A stretch of 46,201 nucleotides of DNA from an uncultured bacterium. GTDB lineage: Bacteria > Desulfobacterota > BSN033 > UBA1163. Made by a program: the position numbers and the translations under genes. Every line of letters starts with the position of its first letter. Positions within the stretch are counted from its first letter, which is position 1. Shown here in pieces: positions 1 to 10,634 of the stretch. The stretch lies in assembly GCA_938045955.1 (NCBI GenBank), contig CALIBK010000039.1:1-46201 (forward strand). Reading direction: 5' to 3'. The notes under the pieces are model-generated. The model was not told the DNA's origin. It saw only the letters and a program-made list of their open reading frames with translations, and did no database searches.

Positions 1-39
1 AAGGCTAACAACTTCTGGTACATTAATTTCTACTTTCAT
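1..39 (-). CDS. 5' end of a truncated CDS running off the window (MKVEINVPEVVSL...)
   Basis: Reverse complement reads AAAGGAG-8nt-ATG AAA GTA GAA ATT AAT GTA CCA GAA GTT GTT AGC CTT; good RBS and open frame to the window edge. Confidence 0.5.
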   Translation of the reverse strand, partial: MKVEINVPEVVSL

Positions 40-145
40 AGGCGCTTCTCCTTTCTTTTTAGGTTTTGGGTCAAATCCTATTTAAAAGGAAAAGCGCCTT
101 TCTTTCAATCTCAGAATTTACACAAAATATTATACACTACCGTGT

Positions 146-571
146 GTGTTTAAGACCAAAAATACAGAGAATAAGACCATTCCTATGAATGGGACAGTGT
201 TTGAGATGCTGAAAGAGAAGGCGAAAGTCAGGTCCGTTAGAACGACTCTCGTTTTTTACAATGAATTGCACAAACCCCATTTAAAAACCAGTGTGGACCA
301 TGCCTTCCAGAAAGCTTTAAAAAAGGCAGGAATAAAGGACTTTCGGTTTCATGATCTTCGGCACACTTTTGCAACCAGGCTGATTCAGGCAGGTGTAGAC
401 TTCTATAAGGTTCAGAAGTTACTTGGTCATAAAACTTCCCAGATGACCATGAGGTATGCTCATCACTATCCAGAATCTTTGAGGGATGCTATGGAAATTT
501 TAGAAAAAAAGTGTCACAATTTGGTCACAATTAGGGATAAGACGGTTGGGGATAGTTTTGTAATTACTTGA
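146..571 (+). pseudogene. C-terminal fragment of a tyrosine recombinase/phage integrase (N-terminus missing)
   Basis: FRFHDLRHTFATRLIQAGVDFYKVQKLLGHKTSQMTMRYAH carries the HxLRH...LGH...TxxYAH catalytic signature; only about 140 aa, no N-terminal DNA-binding domain upstream. Confidence 0.8.
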
Positions 572-585
572 AATATTAAGATAAT

Positions 586-660
<75 letters not shown>

Positions 661-678
661 ATGATTCTCGCTCAAAAA

Positions 679-1212
679 TTACTCCACTAAGATTACCCCA
701 TAAAAATTTCTTTCTTCCTCGTGAGACCGGATGACGTGAATAGGGAAGCCGTTCTCTCTCGCGGTTTTATACACATCAATGCCACAGGCTTCCATTGAGG
801 GGCGAGCCCTCTCTCCATGTTTGCAAAGGCTTTCTGTATTACACTCCTTACACAGGCGGCAGGGACCTGCTCCCATACTCCATGCCTTGTAATATCCGTC
901 CAGAAAGATTTCGATTTCAAGACCTACCACAGCCTGATTAAAATTGAAATTTTTCATCTTCTCTTTATCTCTTTCTTTTTTATATTGGAGATGAAGTAAT
1001 ATGGCTTTTTCATATGAATCTATTATTTTTCGGGTCTGGGATGGAGAGGGAGTATAAGGGGGACAGGAGAGTCTTTCGCCGTAGCCAGGACAACCAAACT
1101 GACATTTCATTCTTACCCACTCCGCTGTGACAATGGAGCGAGGATCAATCACCTTTGCTCCGGTCATCCCTAACTCGATGGCTTTTTGACAATATAGCTT
1201 TAAATTCTTCAT
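679..1212 (-). CDS. DUF2284-type predicted metal-binding protein
   Basis: Cys motifs CQFGCPGYGERLSCPPYTPSP and GPCRLCKECN...C; typical DUF2284 layout. Confidence 0.75.
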   Translation of the reverse strand: MKNLKLYCQKAIELGMTGAKVIDPRSIVTAEWVRMKCQFGCPGYGERLSCPPYTPSPSQTRKIIDSYEKAILLHLQYKKERDKEKMKNFNFNQAVVGLEIEIFLDGYYKAWSMGAGPCRLCKECNTESLCKHGERARPSMEACGIDVYKTARENGFPIHVIRSHEEERNFYGVILVE

Positions 1213-1402
1213 CTTTCTCCTCCGTGTAAGAAAGGTCTATTTTAATTTAAAATACCAAATCATAAAGCTTTTTGTAAACCCTTATTTGGAGATATAATTA
1301 TTAAAATCAGGATCGATCCGTTTGAGTAGAATCCGTAATGATGTTAAAATTAGCCAGGAAATTATTAACCGGTCTAATGATATTTCATAGGAGATAAAAA
1401 AT

Positions 1403-2863
1403 ATGAAGATACGACCTTTCTTTTTTCTTTTCCTATTTTTTGCTGGAGTAACAGGGATCCTCTTTTTATTTCCTTCCTGTGCAGTCAATCCAGTGACAGG
1501 GAGACAGGAACTCATGCTTTTGAGCGAAGAGGATGAGATTCGTTTGGGTCGGGAAACGGATACCGAAATCATCAAGCAATATGGCCTTTATGAAGATTCA
1601 AAATTAAGTGGGTATCTTAATGAGATCTGTCAGCGAATTGCAAAGGTTTCGCATCGCCCTCAATTGAATTATCAATTAAAGATTATTGATGCCTCGGTCG
1701 TGAATGCCTTCGCCGTTCCGGGAGGTTTTCTTTACTTCAGCCGAGGGATCTTAGCCGCATTGAATAATGAGGCAGAGCTTGCAGGAGTGATGGGTCATGA
1801 GATCGGACACATTGCTGCCCGCCATTCTGCCCAGCAGTATAGCAAAGCCCAATTGGCTCAAATTGGTTTAGGATTGGGTTCCATAATTATAGATTCCCCA
1901 ATTTTAACCGGGTTGGCACAGTTTGGGGTAGGGATGCTCTTTCTTCGATTCAGTAGAGAGAACGAAAGAGAGGCAGACCGTCTGGGAGTCGAGTATGCGA
2001 GTAAGGCCGGATACGATGCTTCGCAGCTGGCCAATTTTTTTGAGATGTTGAATCGGATGAATCCGGGTTCGGATAGAAGTGGGCTTCCAGGCTGGTTCTC
2101 CACACATCCAAGCCCTGAGGACCGAATTCCCATGGTTCGGACGAACGCTAAGGAATGGCAACAGAAACTTTCTTTCAGGGAATATAAAGTGGACCACGAG
2201 AGATATTTAAAAAAGATCGATGGCCTCGTTTATGGAGAAGATCCCCGTCAGGGATATGTGGCCGATCAGACCTTTTATCATCCGGTCTTAAAATTTCAAT
2301 TTCCAGTCCCTACTTCGTGGAAAGTAAGGAATAAACCTTCTCAAGTGGAAATCATTAATGAATCAGGAGATGCCCTGATTCTCTTTTCGATTTCCCCTCA
2401 TCCTTCGGCAAGAGAGGCTGCAAGGTCCTTTATATCCAAAAATCGACCCATCGTGATTCAATCCGAACCGATTGAGATCCAAGGGTTTTCTTCTTATCGG
2501 CTCCTCTCAGAGGTTCGAACTCAGAAGGATGCCCTTCGGATCCTTTCTTACTTCATCGAAAAGGACAAAAAGGTCTTTGTATTCCATGGGGTCAGTACCC
2601 CCGGTCGATTTCCAAATTATGTAAGGGTCTTCGAAACGAGTATCCATGGATTTAAAGAATTAAGTGACCCGAGGAAAATAGAGGTTTCTCCCCAAAGGAT
2701 TAGAATTCGTCGGGTTGAAATGACGGATAAAATCGAGTCTCTCCTTCATTCCTATGGTGTTCCTGAAAAGAAAATAAAAGAAAATACGTTGATCAATGGG
2801 TTGAGTCCCGGTCAACTCGTTCCTTCCCATTCTTTCATTAAGGTTATCGAGAAGGGTTCATAA
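1403..2863 (+). CDS. M48-family metalloprotease, lipoprotein-like
   Basis: HEIGH zinc motif (VMGHEIGHIAARHS), downstream ENEREADRLG, N-terminal signal with FPSCAVNPVTGRQELMLLSEEDE. Confidence 0.9.
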   Translation: MKIRPFFFLFLFFAGVTGILFLFPSCAVNPVTGRQELMLLSEEDEIRLGRETDTEIIKQYGLYEDSKLSGYLNEICQRIAKVSHRPQLNYQLKIIDASVVNAFAVPGGFLYFSRGILAALNNEAELAGVMGHEIGHIAARHSAQQYSKAQLAQIGLGLGSIIIDSPILTGLAQFGVGMLFLRFSRENEREADRLGVEYASKAGYDASQLANFFEMLNRMNPGSDRSGLPGWFSTHPSPEDRIPMVRTNAKEWQQKLSFREYKVDHERYLKKIDGLVYGEDPRQGYVADQTFYHPVLKFQFPVPTSWKVRNKPSQVEIINESGDALILFSISPHPSAREAARSFISKNRPIVIQSEPIEIQGFSSYRLLSEVRTQKDALRILSYFIEKDKKVFVFHGVSTPGRFPNYVRVFETSIHGFKELSDPRKIEVSPQRIRIRRVEMTDKIESLLHSYGVPEKKIKENTLINGLSPGQLVPSHSFIKVIEKGS

Positions 2864-2874
2864 ATTATTTTTCT

Positions 2875-3372
2875 ATGATAGGTGAGATGAAAATCAGGCC
2901 CCTCGTCAGAGAAGATAGGGATAGATTGAGAGAGATTCTCCTTCGAACCCAGGTGTTTTATCCAGAAGAGATTGAAGTGGCAATGGATCTGATCGATACT
3001 GTTCTTAACCGTTCAGATCAGAAAGATTATGAAGTCTACTGCTTCGTGGATGAAAAGGATCTCCCTTTAGGATATATCTGTTTTGGTCCTATCCCGATGA
3101 CCAGAGGTGCCTTTGACCTTTACTGGATTGTGGTGGATCCCAGATATCAGGGCAACAGGATTGGTTCAAGGCTTTTAGATTTCATAGAAATGAAAGTTAG
3201 AAATTTAAATGGAAGGATGATTCTGATCGATACCTCCTCTCTTCCTTCCTACGAAAAGGCTCAGAGGTTCTATCAGGGCAAAGGATATCAGGAGGTGGCC
3301 AGAGTTCCTGACTTTTACTGGCCCGGGAATGATCGGATCACCTATTGTAAAAAGCTCAGGAATGGAGATTAG
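2875..3372 (+). CDS. GNAT-family N-acetyltransferase
   Basis: YWIVVDPRYQGNRIGSRLLDFIE acetyl-CoA binding motif; SSLPSYEKAQRFYQGKGYQEVARV. Confidence 0.85.
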   Translation: MIGEMKIRPLVREDRDRLREILLRTQVFYPEEIEVAMDLIDTVLNRSDQKDYEVYCFVDEKDLPLGYICFGPIPMTRGAFDLYWIVVDPRYQGNRIGSRLLDFIEMKVRNLNGRMILIDTSSLPSYEKAQRFYQGKGYQEVARVPDFYWPGNDRITYCKKLRNGD

Positions 3373-3397
3373 GGATTGAAAAATATAGGGGGAGACC

Positions 3398-4507
3398 ATG
3401 GAGAAGAGAAGAATCGGTGTATTGACAGGGGGAGGCGATTGTGCCGGGTTGAATCCAGCCATTAAATGGGTGGTCAAGACTGCTCTTGATGATCGACTCC
3501 GAAAGACAAGGAAGATAGAATATGAGGTTCTGGGAATCCGAGACGGATGGAAGGGGCTGATTTATCCAGAAGGGGATGATGATTTTTTAGGGCCGAGGAT
3601 TCTCACGCTTACTGAGGAAATGGTCAGGACCTGGGATCGCTACGGAGGAACAAATCTTGGAACGTCCCGGACCAATCCTTTTGATCCCAAGAATGATCGC
3701 TCTCAGATTGTTTTAGAAAATCTTGAACGGTATCGTATTGATTACCTGGTGGCCATCGGGGGCGAGGATACACTCGGGGTGGCCAATAAACTTTATCGCC
3801 AGGGGGTTAAAGTTGTTGGAATCCCAAAAACCATTGATAAAGACCTATCCGGTACGGATTATACCCTCGGGTTTGAAACCGCTCTTAATGTCATTACAGA
3901 AGAGATTGACCGGTTAAGAACCACTGCAGGGTCTCATAAAAGAATTTTCGTCGTTGAGACTATGGGGCGGCATGCCGGTTGGTTGGCTCTTGAGGGAGGA
4001 GAGTCCAGCGGCGCCTATATTATCCTTATCCCTGAATACGACTTTGAAATGGAGAGAGTCTATGAATTGGTCTTAGAGGGAAGAAGGAAAGGGACTCGAT
4101 ACGATATAATTGTGGTAGCAGAGGGAGCCAAGCCAAAAGGAGGAAGTGAGATTCTAAAAGAGGAAGGAGTAGATAGTTTCGGCCATAAAATATTGGGAGG
4201 AATAGGAGAATATTTGGCCAAAGAGATTATGAAATCCACAGGGATTGAAACGCGAAGTATTACATTGAGTCATCTCCAGCGGGGAGGAGCTCCCTGTGCC
4301 TATGACCGCAGAATGGGAAGGTATTTTGGAATTGCAGCGGTGGATTTAATCGTGAATGAGGATTTTGGTAAAATGGTCAGCTACCGAAACGGAAGGATTA
4401 CCTCTGTGGGGCTTGAGGAAGCAGTGGGAAAGTTGAATTTGGTGGATGTGGAGACTCAATATGATACGGAGCGATATAATGGGCGAAGGACTATCTTAAA
4501 ATATTAA
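3398..4507 (+). CDS. pfkA/pfp: 6-phosphofructokinase, likely pyrophosphate-dependent
   Basis: GVLTGGGDCAGLN, VAIGGEDTLGVA, GIPKTIDKDLSGTDYTLGFETA, VETMGRHAGWLA. Confidence 0.9.
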   Translation: MEKRRIGVLTGGGDCAGLNPAIKWVVKTALDDRLRKTRKIEYEVLGIRDGWKGLIYPEGDDDFLGPRILTLTEEMVRTWDRYGGTNLGTSRTNPFDPKNDRSQIVLENLERYRIDYLVAIGGEDTLGVANKLYRQGVKVVGIPKTIDKDLSGTDYTLGFETALNVITEEIDRLRTTAGSHKRIFVVETMGRHAGWLALEGGESSGAYIILIPEYDFEMERVYELVLEGRRKGTRYDIIVVAEGAKPKGGSEILKEEGVDSFGHKILGGIGEYLAKEIMKSTGIETRSITLSHLQRGGAPCAYDRRMGRYFGIAAVDLIVNEDFGKMVSYRNGRITSVGLEEAVGKLNLVDVETQYDTERYNGRRTILKY

Positions 4508-4509
4508 AA

Positions 4510-4674
4510 CCTAAATTGAGTGATTTTTCGTCATTCATTGAATCAAATATACTGGGATTCCTGCTTCCGCGGGAATGACGACTGCCACCCAATGAATGAA
4601 AATGTCATTCCCGTGAAAACGGGAATCCAGAAGGGGTTTATCTTTAAATAATACTAAGAATCGCTCAATTTGGG
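4510..4674. repeat. REP/MITE-like inverted-repeat element between pfk and groEL
   Basis: Outer arms CCTAAATTGAGTGATTTTT (4510-4528) and AAGAATCGCTCAATTTGGG (4656-4674), about 16/19 complementary; inside, CTGGGATTCC..GGAATGAC (4552-4579) and GTCATTCCC..GGGAATCCAG (4604-4630) hairpins. Confidence 0.75.
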
Positions 4675-4675
4675 T

Positions 4676-4709
4676 AAAAAAAAAGACGGGTCAATGACCC
4701 GTCTTTTTT
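4676..4709. terminator. Bidirectional rho-independent terminator between pfk (+) and groEL (-)
   Basis: A-tract + GACGGGTCAATGACCCGTC + TTTTTT. Confidence 0.9.
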
Positions 4710-4717
4710 GTGATCTA

Positions 4718-6331
<1,614 letters not shown>

Positions 6332-6361
6332 TCATACCTCCTTTCAAAGTTTTAGTCCCTT

Positions 6362-6649
6362 TTATTCCAAGATCGCCAGGACATCATCCTCTTTCATGAT
6401 CAGATATTCTTCCCCATCAATTTTCACTTCGGTCCCTGCGTATTTGGAGAAGAGGATTCGATCGTTTTTCTTCACTTCGAGAGGGATCTTGGTACCATCT
6501 TCTTTAATTTTTCCATCACCCACCGCAATGACTCTACCTTCAATGGGTTTTTCTTTCGCAGTGTCTGGAATGATAATCCCTCCCTTTGTTTTCTCCTCTT
6601 CCTCCAACCTCTTAACGATTATTCGATCATGAAGGGGCCTCACGTTCAT
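6362..6649 (-). CDS. groS: Co-chaperonin GroES
   Basis: [44 protein letters not shown]; immediately upstream of groEL. Confidence 0.99.
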   Translation of the reverse strand: MNVRPLHDRIIVKRLEEEEKTKGGIIIPDTAKEKPIEGRVIAVGDGKIKEDGTKIPLEVKKNDRILFSKYAGTEVKIDGEEYLIMKEDDVLAILE

Positions 6650-6744
6650 ACAAAAACCTCCTTTCCTCTTAAAATTTTATTCTGCCCGGAATCGGGACAT
6701 TAAGAACACCTGGGGATTTTAAGGAAGAATTAAAAACCAAAAAA

Positions 6745-6773
6745 AAATTAAGTATCGAATTCTATTTTGTCAA
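6745..6773 (-). promoter_or_regulatory. Putative groESL promoter (TTGACA-N17-TAATTT)
   Basis: Minus strand CCTTGACAAAATAGAATTCGATACTTAATTTTTTTTTGG; no CIRCE element upstream. Confidence 0.55.
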
Positions 6774-6924
6774 GGCTCTCAAGGGTCACCGGGATACTAC
6801 AATTCGGTCAAATTTATTTTAACTTATTGATATTTAAAGATATTTTAATATTTGATTTTACCTTAAAACAAAATTATTTTTATGTTTGGAAGTCCCAAAA
6901 TCAGGAAAGGGGAGGGGGATAAAA

Positions 6925-7251
6925 ATGACTAGCGTAAAGACCAAACGATTAGAATCTCTAAAAAAAAGGGGGAACTTCCCTATATCGAAAAAGAAGATAG
7001 GTCGGGTTCGGAGACAAGAGGGGGAAAAATTAAAAAAGGAGATTCAATTATTAAGGGAGAACCTGGCTTGCAAGGAGGCTGAATTAAATCAACTCAAAGA
7101 ACAGCTGAGATATAAAAATCAGCAATTGGCCTCCAAAGATTTGGAATTCGAAAGTTATAAAAAGATTTCCGAAGAAAAGATTATTTTGCTTGAGGCAAAG
7201 ATTAAGGAACTTGAATCGAAACTCAAAAAATCCACTTCCTCTAAAGAATAA
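6925..7251 (+). CDS. Small basic coiled-coil protein of unknown function
   Basis: ORF track start 6886; ATG 6925 preferred because it follows GGGGAGGGGG RBS; Lys/Glu/Leu-rich heptads EKLKKEIQLLRENLACKEAELNQLKEQLRYKNQQL. Confidence 0.6.
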   Translation: MTSVKTKRLESLKKRGNFPISKKKIGRVRRQEGEKLKKEIQLLRENLACKEAELNQLKEQLRYKNQQLASKDLEFESYKKISEEKIILLEAKIKELESKLKKSTSSKE

Positions 7252-7255
7252 AAAA

Positions 7256-7277
7256 GGGGTGCTTTCTAAAGCACCCC
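7256..7277 (-). terminator. Rho-independent terminator of the minus-strand hsp20 gene
   Basis: GGGGTGCTTTCTAAAGCACCCC hairpin followed on the minus strand by TTTTTTATT. Confidence 0.8.
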
Positions 7278-7313
7278 ATGGAAAGTATGAAGATGTTGGT
7301 ATTATCAACAGGA

Positions 7314-7766
7314 TTATTCAACTTTAATTTTGATCTCTTTCTTTTTAGCCTCTTCAGATTTAGGGAGCGTGATTTTCAAAACACCATTTTTATAGGAAGC
7401 ACTGATTTTGTCACTTTGAACCTCTCGGGGAAGTCTAATGGACCGAGTGAAGGACCCGTAGCTTCGCTCAATGATATGATAATTTTCCTCTTTTTCCTCT
7501 TTTTCCTGTTTCTTTTCTCCTTTAATTGTCAGAATGTCGTTCGCCAGTGAAATGTCGATATCCTTTGGATCGATTCCCGGAATTTCGGCTTTCACCACAA
7601 AATCGTTTTTTGTCTCAGAGAGATCCAGAGAAGGTAACCATTCACTGGCCTCTTCCACCCTCCATCTCGGTCTTTCCTCAAAGAACGAATCCCAGAGTCG
7701 ATCCATCTCCCTACGCATCCTTTCTAATTCTTTGAATGGTCTCCATATCGTTAACTCTTTTGCCAT
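7314..7766 (-). CDS. Hsp20/alpha-crystallin small heat-shock protein (copy 1)
   Basis: FVVKAEIPGIDPKDIDISLANDILTIKGEKK...YGSFTRSIRLPREVQSDKISASYKNGVLKITLPK; IXI-like tail IKIKVE. Confidence 0.97.
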   Translation of the reverse strand: MAKELTIWRPFKELERMRREMDRLWDSFFEERPRWRVEEASEWLPSLDLSETKNDFVVKAEIPGIDPKDIDISLANDILTIKGEKKQEKEEKEENYHIIERSYGSFTRSIRLPREVQSDKISASYKNGVLKITLPKSEEAKKKEIKIKVE

Positions 7767-7805
7767 AGGTCATCCCTCCTTTTGATTAATTTAAAATCCA
7801 ACCAA

Positions 7806-7833
7806 AAAATAATCCCTTTTTTTGGATTGTCAA
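7806..7833 (-). promoter_or_regulatory. Putative hsp20 copy-1 promoter (TTGACA-N16-TATTTT)
   Basis: Minus strand GCTTGACAATCCAAAAAAAGGGATTATTTTTTGG, closely similar to the promoter of copy 2. Confidence 0.6.
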
Positions 7834-8024
7834 GCAAAAATATAATCCCTCACCCATGAAGGGAGAATAGGCCTGAATCCATTCGCATTCCAGGGATTTC
7901 GAAAATACTCTGTCAAATGAATATGATGAGAGCTCTGAAAAAGTCCCTGGAAGCCTGCGGAGGTAGGGTTTCTCCTGATTCCCACCCTTTACGGAGAGAT
8001 TACTCTTTTATTCGAATTTCAGAC

Positions 8025-8861
8025 TCAGGATTTGTGAGAAGGTCCCCGAAATCTCGGGATGGGGAGATATTCGACAGAAGGGGTATGCCTAACCGGTTGA
8101 GGGTAAAGATTCATCAACTCATAGAGTTCTGAGGGAATTTCTTTACTGACATGGAGGCCCAATTTTTTTGCTTCCTCATAAGTGATGGGATAGTCATGGG
8201 TCCATCTTCCTTCTGTAAGGATTCGTGCAATTTCTTCAGCCTTTTCACTGGGGTATTTGTCTCCTAAGAGGAATTTCACCTGTTCCCTTAATTGGTCAAT
8301 CGCCTTCCTTCCCATATCGGCGAGGATCCATGTCCGATCATCAATCTCTGCAACAGGTTTATTTTCGAGGAGTTTAAGAAGGGATACAGCCGGGTATTCT
8401 CCCAATTGGGGGTCTACTGGTCCAAGAACGGCATGTTCCCCCATCACGATTTCGTCAGCCGCTAAAGCAATCAGGGTACCGCCGGACATGGCATAGTGAG
8501 GGACAAAAGCGGTGACTTTAGCCGGGTGGAGTCGAATCGCATAGGCGATTTGATAGGAGGCTAATACGAGTCCTCCAGGGGTATGAAGAACAATATCGAT
8601 TGGAATCTCAGGATCGGTCATATGGATTGCCCGGATGACTTCCTCCGAGTCATTGATATCAATATATCTTAAAATAGGAAAACCGAGGAGGTTCATGGAC
8701 TCCTGTCGGTGGACCAAAAGAATCACCCTTGAATTTCTCTTCTTTTCGAGTTTAAGGAGGCATCTTTGGCGATTCGCCTGAAGAAAACGTTTTTTTAAAA
8801 GGGGTTGTAAAGCCGCCACCATAAAGAAAATCCAGAAAAGACTCGAGATATCAAACGCCAT
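8025..8861 (-). CDS. Membrane-anchored Clp/SppA-like serine protease, SDH (DUF114) family
   Basis: N-terminal hydrophobic segment; IDIVLHTPGGLVLASYQIAYAIRLHPAKVTAFVPHYAMSGGTLIALAADEIVMGEHAVLGPVDPQ. Confidence 0.85.
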   Translation of the reverse strand: MAFDISSLFWIFFMVAALQPLLKKRFLQANRQRCLLKLEKKRNSRVILLVHRQESMNLLGFPILRYIDINDSEEVIRAIHMTDPEIPIDIVLHTPGGLVLASYQIAYAIRLHPAKVTAFVPHYAMSGGTLIALAADEIVMGEHAVLGPVDPQLGEYPAVSLLKLLENKPVAEIDDRTWILADMGRKAIDQLREQVKFLLGDKYPSEKAEEIARILTEGRWTHDYPITYEEAKKLGLHVSKEIPSELYELMNLYPQPVRHTPSVEYLPIPRFRGPSHKS

Positions 8862-8956
8862 CTCTTTTTCCTCCTTTGAAACCTAAAGGTTAAGTGTTTA
8901 TATCATAAAAAAGGATCAAATCGCAAACTTTCGTTAACAAAACGTCTCATCGCCTC

Positions 8957-8984
8957 TTGACAAAATCAAAAAAATGATTATTTT
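8957..8984 (+). promoter_or_regulatory. Putative hsp20 copy-2 promoter (TTGACA-N16-TATTTT)
   Basis: CTCTTGACAAAATCAAAAAAATGATTATTTTTGGG. Confidence 0.6.
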
Positions 8985-9028
8985 TGGGTTGAAAAATTAA
9001 GCAAAAATTGATTTGAAAGGAGGGATCG

Positions 9029-9481
9029 GTGATGGTATGGGAGATTGCTCCTTGGAGACCCTTTAGAGAATTAGACCGAATCAGAAGGGAGATGGACCGG
9101 CTATGGGATTCGTTCTTTGAAAGAAGACCTTCGAGAGTGGAGGAGGTTTCAGAGTGGTTCCCTTCGCTCGATGTGTCTGAGACGGATACCGATTATATTG
9201 TAAAGGTGGAGGTTCCTGGGATTGATCCTAAAGACATGGATATCTCCCTGACGAACAACACGCTCACCATCAAGGGGGAGAAGAAACAGGAGAAGGAAGA
9301 GAAGGATGAGAATTATCACCTCATCGAGCGAAGCTATGGGTCCTTCACTCGTTCCATTCGAATCCCGAGCCAGGTTCAGAGTGATAAAATCAATGCCACC
9401 TATAAAAATGGGGTATTGAAGATCACCCTTCCAAAAACCGAAGAGGCAAAAAAGAAAGAGATAAAGATCCAAGTTGAATAA
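9029..9481 (+). CDS. Hsp20/alpha-crystallin small heat-shock protein (copy 2)
   Basis: 150 aa; near-identical over most of its length to the 7314-7766 product. Confidence 0.97.
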   Translation: MMVWEIAPWRPFRELDRIRREMDRLWDSFFERRPSRVEEVSEWFPSLDVSETDTDYIVKVEVPGIDPKDMDISLTNNTLTIKGEKKQEKEEKDENYHLIERSYGSFTRSIRIPSQVQSDKINATYKNGVLKITLPKTEEAKKKEIKIQVE

Positions 9482-9510
9482 TTCGGTCAGCCTATTGGCT
9501 GTCCTCTGAA

Positions 9511-9536
9511 GGGCACCCTCGGCGGGTGCCCTTTTT
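9511..9536 (+). terminator. Rho-independent terminator after hsp20 copy 2
   Basis: GGGCACCCTCGGCGGGTGCCCTTTTT. Confidence 0.9.
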
Positions 9537-9552
9537 ATTAAGAGCCTCAGAA

Positions 9553-9927
9553 ATGCCTGACTATTTAACATTGATCCAGTCAAAAGCCTTTCGTGTTATC
9601 CCAGGAATTGATTACAATAGAGTTTCCTATGAGCTCAGGGAAAAAGGGGAAGGATCTTTTCTTCTCTATGAGATTGTGATAAAGGAGAATGAGCGATGGG
9701 AGTACTTAAGAGATTATGTTTATCCCAGGCTGGTAAGATATCTTAAGGAGAAAGGATTGGATCCTTCCTCAGGGGAAGGGGTGATAGTAGCCGTTTTTTT
9801 TAAAGAAAAGGTCTATTTCCTTCGGGGAGTTGAGTTTTTTAAAATTTTCTGTGAGATGGAAGGCCTTAATTTTTCAGCTTTCCATTTTAGAGTATTAAGG
9901 TGGCTTTCTGAATTACCTCTCCAATGA
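9553..9927 (+). CDS. Hypothetical protein
   Basis: ATG 9553 chosen over 9526, since the earlier start lies inside the terminator; MPDYLTLIQSKAFRVIPGIDYNRVSYELREKGEGSF. Confidence 0.5.
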   Translation: MPDYLTLIQSKAFRVIPGIDYNRVSYELREKGEGSFLLYEIVIKENERWEYLRDYVYPRLVRYLKEKGLDPSSGEGVIVAVFFKEKVYFLRGVEFFKIFCEMEGLNFSAFHFRVLRWLSELPLQ

Positions 9928-9984
9928 AGACTTCTGGGGACCGAAAAATTTTTGATAGAATGAGCATAGGGAGATAAGGAATCA

Positions 9985-10611
9985 ATGTCGGGAGTTGAGA
10001 ATTTAATCAACTCATTCTTATCTTTTAAAATATTTCTTCCTTTTATCCCCTTTTTTGTGGCTTTTGATCCACTGGGGATTCTTCCTATTTTTGTCACTCT
10101 TACTTCAGAAATGGCCGAAACGGATCGTAGAAAGGTGATTCGACAATCCACCCTCACGGCTTTTCTTGCTGGGTTAGGTTTTCTCTTTGCAGGCCGTTCT
10201 ATCTTCAGGTTGCTTGGAATCACGATTTCAGATTTCAAAGTTGCAGGGGGAATCCTTCTCTTTATTTTAGCCATTGTGGATTTAATTTTCTCAGAGAGAA
10301 CCAGAACCTTCCCTAAAGAGACCTTGGGAGTGGTTCCCATCGGAATCCCCCTGATGGTTGGGCCTGCAGTCCTTACATTACTTCTGATCAGTGCCCCGGC
10401 ATATGGATATTTTTCTACGATCCTCTGTTTCATTCTAAATCTTCTCCTCACCTGGTTTGTCTTCAGCCATTCCTCTCAAATTATGAAATATTTGAAAGAA
10501 GGAGGAACAAAGGGGATTGGAAAGGTTTTTGCCCTCCTTCTGGCTGCCTTTGCGATGATGATGATTCGAACTGGAATAATGGAGTGGGTAGAAGCCATCC
10601 ATCGACCGTAA
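9985..10611 (+). CDS. MarC-family integral membrane protein
   Basis: FVAFDPLGILPIFVTLTSEM; GIPLMVGPAVLTLLLI; multiple TM helices. Confidence 0.88.
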   Translation: MSGVENLINSFLSFKIFLPFIPFFVAFDPLGILPIFVTLTSEMAETDRRKVIRQSTLTAFLAGLGFLFAGRSIFRLLGITISDFKVAGGILLFILAIVDLIFSERTRTFPKETLGVVPIGIPLMVGPAVLTLLLISAPAYGYFSTILCFILNLLLTWFVFSHSSQIMKYLKEGGTKGIGKVFALLLAAFAMMMIRTGIMEWVEAIHRP

Positions 10612-10634
10612 TACCCTAATCGATGGAATAAGAA

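Noticed and set aside
6650-6880. Possible CIRCE/HrcA operator before groES
   Set aside because: No TTAGCACTC-N9-GAGTGCTAA-like dyad found on reading the region
9526-9552. Upstream ATG start for the 9526-9927 ORF
   Set aside because: Falls inside the hsp20 rho-independent terminator; ATG 9553 is more plausible
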